NCBI RefSeq assembly: GCF_020892095.1
Contig: NZ_AP024845.1
Span: forward strand, 1,612,001-1,676,000
DNA length: 64,000 nt
Direction: 5' to 3'
From: Claveliimonas bilis
Lineage (GTDB): Bacteria; Bacillota; Clostridia; Lachnospirales; Lachnospiraceae
Within the stretch, counting starts at the first letter, position 1, and each line of letters starts with the position of its first letter. Shown here piece by piece: positions 60,580 through 64,000 of this stretch. A program made the translations under genes and the position numbers. The notes under the pieces are model-generated. The model worked only from the letters and a program-made list of their open reading frames with translations, was not told the DNA's origin and did no database searches.

Positions 60580-61218
60580 ATGGACAACAACAGAAAAAAG
60601 AGAAACCAGATGCTGGCACAAAAAGTAATGAAAGGGCTGGAATCCAGGGGGATGGAAGGCTATTATGCGGAGACGAAAGAGGAAGCGCTTAAGACAGCTC
60701 TGGATATGATCCCGGAAGGAAGTGTGATCGGCTGGGGCGGTTCCATGTCCGCACAGGAGATCGGACTGATCGAAAAAGTCTGTCAGGGAAATTATACGGT
60801 CTATAACAGGGATACCTGTAAATCTCCGGAAGAAAAACGGGAAGTGCAGCTTAATATTTTCCACAGTGATTTCTTCCTGGCAAGCACCAATGCCATTACA
60901 GAAGACGGGATCCTGGTTAATATTGACGGAGTAGGGAACCGTGTGGCCTGCATTGCCTGGGGACCGAAAAATGTTCTGCTCATTGTAGGGATGAATAAAG
61001 TTGTCAAAGAAGTGGACGACGCCGTATCCCGCGCAAGAAACGAGGCGGCGCCTATCAATGCTATGCGTTTTGATCTGAGCACGCCCTGCTCTAAGACCGG
61101 AGCATGTGCGAATTGCAAATCTCCGGACAGTATCTGCAGCCAGATCCTTGTCACAAGATTTTCCAAAGAAAAAGGAAGGATCAAGGTAATCCTTGTCAAT
61201 GAAGATTTGGGATTTTAA
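60580..61218 (+). CDS. LUD-domain (LutC-like) lactate utilisation protein
   Basis: The 212-residue protein has the LUD/DUF162 fold: VIGWGGSMSAQEIGL, ASTNAITEDGILVNIDGVGNRVACIAWGPKNVLLIVGMNKVV. A C-terminal Cys-rich segment (CSKTGACANCKSPDSICSQI) may bind metal. Relatives act in lactate oxidation or are annotated as LUD proteins of unknown role. No lutA/lutB is nearby, so the lactate link is weak. RBS AAAGGAGG precedes the ATG. Confidence 0.88.
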   Translation: MDNNRKKRNQMLAQKVMKGLESRGMEGYYAETKEEALKTALDMIPEGSVIGWGGSMSAQEIGLIEKVCQGNYTVYNRDTCKSPEEKREVQLNIFHSDFFLASTNAITEDGILVNIDGVGNRVACIAWGPKNVLLIVGMNKVVKEVDDAVSRARNEAAPINAMRFDLSTPCSKTGACANCKSPDSICSQILVTRFSKEKGRIKVILVNEDLGF

Positions 61219-61299
61219 TTGACGAACAAGAAATGCTCTGCTATAATAAAAAAGTGCCCGGCGGTCGGCAGAAATGACTGGAGTAGGGCACTTATATAC

Positions 61300-61370
61300 G
61301 GCGCCATAGCCAAGTGGTAAGGCAGAGGTCTGCAACACCTTCATCACCAGTTCAAATCTGGTTGGCGCCT
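61300..61370 (+). tRNA. tRNA-Cys (anticodon GCA), second copy
   Basis: Identical over all 71 bases to the tRNA-Cys at 40602-40672: acceptor GGCGCCA / TGGCGCC, anticodon loop CTGCAAC. It is single here, with its own terminator. Confidence 0.97.
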
Positions 61371-61377
61371 TTTACAA

Positions 61378-61410
61378 AACCCGGAAAAGTTTATTTTCCG
61401 GGTTGTTTTT
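61378..61410 (+). terminator. Terminator after tRNA-Cys
   Basis: AACCCGGAAAA (61378-61388) pairs with TTTTCCGGGTT (61394-61404), followed by GTTTTTATT. Confidence 0.9.
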
Positions 61411-61526
61411 ATTTGCTAAATCTTTTAGGCTGTCGGCCATAATACAATCCCCTCCTCTTTTACATTTTTATAAAATGGTATTATATTTGTAGAATACGCA
61501 ATACTAAAACTATAAGGGAATCAGCA

Positions 61527-61587
61527 ATTGTTTCATTAAAACTTGTATTGTTTCAATATAAATGATACAATAAAAAAACAATGAAAC
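61527..61587 (+). promoter_or_regulatory. Promoter covered by four operator half-sites
   Basis: Promoter: TTGTAT (61543-61548), 17 bases, TACAAT (61566-61571). Half-sites of ATTGTTTCATT: direct at 61527-61537 (exact) and 61547-61557 (ATTGTTTCAAT); inverted at 61561-61571 (AATGATACAAT) and 61580-61587 (AATGAAAC). Sites one and two are 20 bases apart, three and four 19. They cover the minus-35, minus-10 and start region, so bound regulator should shut the promoter. Confidence 0.75.
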
Positions 61588-61614
61588 TTATGAGGGATTC
61601 AAAGGAGATTGGAT

Positions 61615-62598
61615 ATGATGGAGTTTCTGAAATCAATATTTGGTGATAATATTATAATTACATCATATGAATACCCGATGGATACGCCAGTGTATATTCG
61701 GGATAATTATAATGTCCAACTTTTATCGTGGGATGAACACAGATGCGCATTGCTGTCACCGAATAGTAATTCCTGGCGTCTTCCATCCTTAAAGAAGCAG
61801 TTTGTAAATTTTTGCAAACTGAGCACTGTTCCGTGTGCGCTGTATTTGGATAGGCTTACTGCGCAGCAGCGCCGAAATTTAGTAGAAAACAGGCTGCCTT
61901 TTATAGCTGAATCACAACAGGTTTTTTTACCTTTCTGGGGATGCTTTTTTAATGAAAAATGTGCGTCCGTCTCCCATATAGAGGAAACCATGGCACCGGG
62001 TACGCAGCTGGTATTTCTTTATTTATATTACCATACAGGGCACAACAGGACTATGAACCAGACAGAGTTGTCAAAAAAGCTTCGGCTCTCAAAAGCAACC
62101 TGCAGTAGGGCGATCAAAGATCTGGCTGAATCAGGAGTCATTGAAATAAAAAATGAAGGTACAAATAAGTGGATTATTTCCCGGTTTGACAAACCAGAAT
62201 TTTTAAGGAAAGCATATAGTAGGATGAAGTCGCCGGTAAAACGTGTTATATATGTGAAAAACGAGCCATCAGGACCGCACCTTCTTCAGAGTGGTGTAAA
62301 AGCACTTTCTTCTATATCAATGGTGGGCGTGAAAGAATACGATAGAGGGATTGCTGTCTCCGCAAGGATAGCATCGACAATTCCTGCAGAATACATCATA
62401 TCAAAGCGGGAATTTGAAGACTTTGGAGGATCGGTTATCGAAGTATGGAGCTATGCCCCGGAATTACTTTCTGATAATGGACGGGTAGATGATATTTCTC
62501 TCTTGCTTAGTCTTGACAATGATCCGGATGAACGGATACAGATGGGACTGGATGAGATCAGAGAGAAGCACGGACTTCCGGTTAAAGATTACGAATGA
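61615..62598 (+). CDS. Winged-helix regulator, putative AbiEi-like antitoxin
   Basis: The ATG at 61615 is preferred over a TTG at 61609 because AAAGGAG ends seven bases upstream. The 327-residue protein has an N-terminal domain of about 125 residues without a recognised fold. A MarR-like winged helix follows (about 128-189; TMNQTELSKKLRLSKATCSRAIKDLAESGVIEIKNEGTNKWIIS). The C-terminal domain has HLLQSGVKALSSISMVGVKEYDRGIAVSARI and ends VDDISLLLSLDNDPDERIQMGLDEI, like AbiEi-type type IV antitoxins. It lies 13 bases before a nucleotidyltransferase gene. Confidence 0.75.
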   Translation: MMEFLKSIFGDNIIITSYEYPMDTPVYIRDNYNVQLLSWDEHRCALLSPNSNSWRLPSLKKQFVNFCKLSTVPCALYLDRLTAQQRRNLVENRLPFIAESQQVFLPFWGCFFNEKCASVSHIEETMAPGTQLVFLYLYYHTGHNRTMNQTELSKKLRLSKATCSRAIKDLAESGVIEIKNEGTNKWIISRFDKPEFLRKAYSRMKSPVKRVIYVKNEPSGPHLLQSGVKALSSISMVGVKEYDRGIAVSARIASTIPAEYIISKREFEDFGGSVIEVWSYAPELLSDNGRVDDISLLLSLDNDPDERIQMGLDEIREKHGLPVKDYE

Positions 62599-62611
62599 TA
62601 AGGAGAAGAAT

Positions 62612-63286
62612 ATGGTAAATGGGATCGATCTTTTTAAGGAACACTTCAGCGATTACAAAGAGCAGTATACAATAATCGGCGGATTCGCCTGTGATCTTCT
62701 TATGACAGATGCCGGACTGGATTTCAGGCAGACCGTAGATATTGATATGGTTATCATTATAGAAGCACTTACAACAGAATTCGCGTCTGCTTTCTGGACT
62801 TTTATTGATGATGGGGGTTACCAGGCACGCCATCGCAGCAGCGGACAACCGGAATTCTATCGTTTTGTCAATCCGACAGATCCATCATATCCGAAAATGA
62901 TTGAATTATTTTCGCGTCCTCAGAGCAATGTAAAACTGCAGCCAAATACTCACCTTATGCCTCTGCATATCGATGATGAGGTGTCCAGTCTATCAGCGAT
63001 ATTGTTGAATGATGACTACTATCATTTCCTGTTGAATGGGAGGATAGAGAAAGCTGGAATCTCAATTCTGGATGCAGAGCATATTATTCCGCTTAAAATG
63101 AAGGCGTGGATTGATCTCAAGAGTAAAAAGGAACAGGGAATTCATGTTCCCTCTTCTGTTTTGGCGGATATTCAAAATTTTATCTTGCAGATGCGGGAAA
63201 CGGATATACGGTTGTCAGATATTGGTATTTCCCGGTCAAAGGAATCTATCCTTGATATATACAGTAGGATGTACATAGAGGAATAA
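62612..63286 (+). CDS. Nucleotidyltransferase-like protein, putative type IV toxin
   Basis: The ATG at 62612 follows AAGGAGAAG; upstream in-frame starts lie inside the regulator gene. The 224-residue protein has IIGGFACDLL (G23-G24) and R39-Q-T41-V-D43-I-D45. This is the same R-x-[ST]-x-D-x-D pattern as the AbiEii protein at 7110 (R65-F-S67-E-D69-I-D71), the active site of the nucleotidyltransferase fold. A later helical part holds EHIIPLKMKAWIDLKSKKEQGIHVPSS, where AbiEii-like proteins have a conserved K-x2-A-x2-DL-x2-K segment. Function as a toxin is inferred from gene order and motifs. Confidence 0.75.
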   Translation: MVNGIDLFKEHFSDYKEQYTIIGGFACDLLMTDAGLDFRQTVDIDMVIIIEALTTEFASAFWTFIDDGGYQARHRSSGQPEFYRFVNPTDPSYPKMIELFSRPQSNVKLQPNTHLMPLHIDDEVSSLSAILLNDDYYHFLLNGRIEKAGISILDAEHIIPLKMKAWIDLKSKKEQGIHVPSSVLADIQNFILQMRETDIRLSDIGISRSKESILDIYSRMYIEE

Positions 63287-63383
63287 ATGCGAAAATATAT
63301 TATGAATAGTTTCATTCCTATTTTTTTATTTAATAAAGGAAAGGCAGTGCAGATCAGACGAACAGGTTTATAAACTTCCCAGG

Positions 63384-63424
63384 CCGATAACCCGCAAACA
63401 TTGAGTGCAGGTTATCGGTTTTTT
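63384..63424 (+). terminator. Rho-independent terminator
   Basis: CCGATAACC (63384-63392) pairs with GGTTATCGG (63410-63418), followed by TTTTTT. It ends the regulator-nucleotidyltransferase operon. Confidence 0.88.
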
Positions 63425-63515
63425 AATATTTAAAATTTGTTTAACAAATCTATACGAAGTGATTAGAACTATCCTTTAGACTACATTTTAAAACAAAGAT
63501 GAAAGAAGGGATAGG

Positions 63516-64000
63516 ATGGAGAGAACTGTTATCATACCGGCGCTGAATCCTGATGAAGGTCTGCGGGAAATTGTGGAAAGAAACTGGGAGTTGGAAAATC
63601 AGATTATTCTTGTAGATGATGGAAGTGATAAAAAGTATGAGAGGCTGTTCTGGGAGTTAGGGGAGAAGTGTATTGTTCTGCACCATGAAGAGAACAGGGG
63701 AAAGGGCGAGGCGATCAAAACGGCTTTGAAATATATCAAAGAAGAGCTATGGGAATGCAGAGTCGTTGGGATTATGGATGCAGATGGGCAGCATCTGCCT
63801 GATGATATGGAAAAGCTTCTGATGAAAGCAGCGGCAGAACCGATGGCGCTGATCGTGGGGAGCAGGACTATTGACAGGAATGTTCCCTGGAAATCCCGAA
63901 TGGGAAATTTGATCACCCGAAGAATATTTCGGATGAAAACCGGAGTGGAGGTGTCAGATACACAGACCGGGCTTAGGGCTTTTTCAACGAGACTTCTTGA
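63516..64000 (+). CDS. Glycosyltransferase family 2 (partial, runs off window)
   Basis: The ATG at 63516 opens MERTVIIPALNPDEGLREIVERNW. ILVDDGSDKKYE (first Asp motif), NRGKGEAIKTALKYI and GIMDADGQHLPDDM (DxD-like metal site) follow, then VGSRTIDRNVPWKSRMGNLITRRIFR. This is a GT-A glycosyltransferase related to dolichol-phosphate-mannose synthase-like and undecaprenyl-sugar synthases. At least 161 residues lie in the window; the end is not seen. Confidence 0.88.
   Translation, partial: MERTVIIPALNPDEGLREIVERNWELENQIILVDDGSDKKYERLFWELGEKCIVLHHEENRGKGEAIKTALKYIKEELWECRVVGIMDADGQHLPDDMEKLLMKAAAEPMALIVGSRTIDRNVPWKSRMGNLITRRIFRMKTGVEVSDTQTGLRAFSTRLL

Noticed and set aside
61300-61370. Integration of the regulator-nucleotidyltransferase module into the tRNA-Cys gene
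   Set aside because: No integrase gene and no second copy of the tRNA 3' end were found downstream of the module within the window. The nearness to the tRNA alone is not enough.
1-64000. CRISPR arrays or prophage structural genes
   Set aside because: No regularly spaced repeats of CRISPR type and no integrase, capsid, terminase or tail genes were seen.

Overview
The window looks like a chromosomal segment of a gut Lachnospiraceae (Blautia / Mediterraneibacter-like Firmicute). The reasons are low-to-moderate GC, strong AGGAGG ribosome binding sites, carbohydrate ABC transporters without their own ATPase, a GH112 phosphorylase with an anaerobic sulfatase maturase, prdD/prdE-type genes, and xpaC-telA and ECF S-component genes. 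I cannot name the species.

Layout. 1-1400: the 3' end of a 23S rRNA gene with its terminator and no 5S gene behind it, an AraC cupin fragment, tRNA-Asn and a decayed SLOG-family gene. 1.4-4.9 kb: a MerR regulator facing a textbook MerR-type promoter (19-bp spacer), whose operon is mostly broken (flavodoxin-ferredoxin and SDR pseudogenes, an intact iron alcohol dehydrogenase, an alpha/beta hydrolase remnant). 4.9-14 kb: a redox cluster of exported flavodoxin lipoproteins, a DUF4405 membrane protein and an ApbE flavin transferase, interrupted at 6.3-11.2 kb by an AT-rich defence island (AbiEi/AbiEii plus a TOTE-type primase-helicase-nuclease). 14-19 kb: HxlR plus arginase-family gene, TetR with a P1B-type metal ATPase, EamA transporter. 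19-35.9 kb: a glycan-foraging region with a GH112 galactosyl-hexosamine phosphorylase and radical-SAM sulfatase maturase, a convergent AraC-sulfatase-TauE operon, and two CUT1-type sugar ABC operons, each next to an AraC gene. 36-45.9 kb: an AAA/DUF4143 ATPase, DUF3810 protein, orphan prdD-prdE, tRNA-Glu and tRNA-Cys, truncated uppP, a two-component system, a frameshifted MATE gene, a flavin reductase and an aldo/keto reductase remnant.

45.9-54.6 kb carries two identical 1709-bp IS30-family elements in opposite orientation, each with its own 13-bp target duplication. Between and beside them lie an amino-acid ABC operon (binding protein deleted internally), MerR-cupin, a second DUF4405 gene and a LysR gene. 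Four copies of a TATAGGTATTAGACATT-like site lie upstream of these units. 54.6-61 kb is housekeeping-like: pentapeptide repeat and DUF1847 genes, xpaC-telA, an ECF S component divergent from coaBC, a LUD-domain gene, and a second identical tRNA-Cys. 61.5-63.3 kb holds a second candidate type IV toxin-antitoxin-like pair (winged-helix regulator plus AbiEii-type nucleotidyltransferase) behind an array of four operator half-sites that cover its promoter. A glycosyltransferase runs off the right edge.

Recurring themes are (i) an unusual number of genes broken by internal deletions that keep both ends, several with microhomology at the join; (ii) flavin and redox genes throughout; (iii) mobile or defence modules set into these clusters. 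The strongest candidates for new biology are the operator-array/nucleotidyltransferase module at 61.5-63.3 kb, the extracytoplasmic flavodoxin-DUF4405-ApbE cluster, the AbiE-TOTE island, and the four-site regulon around the LysR gene.
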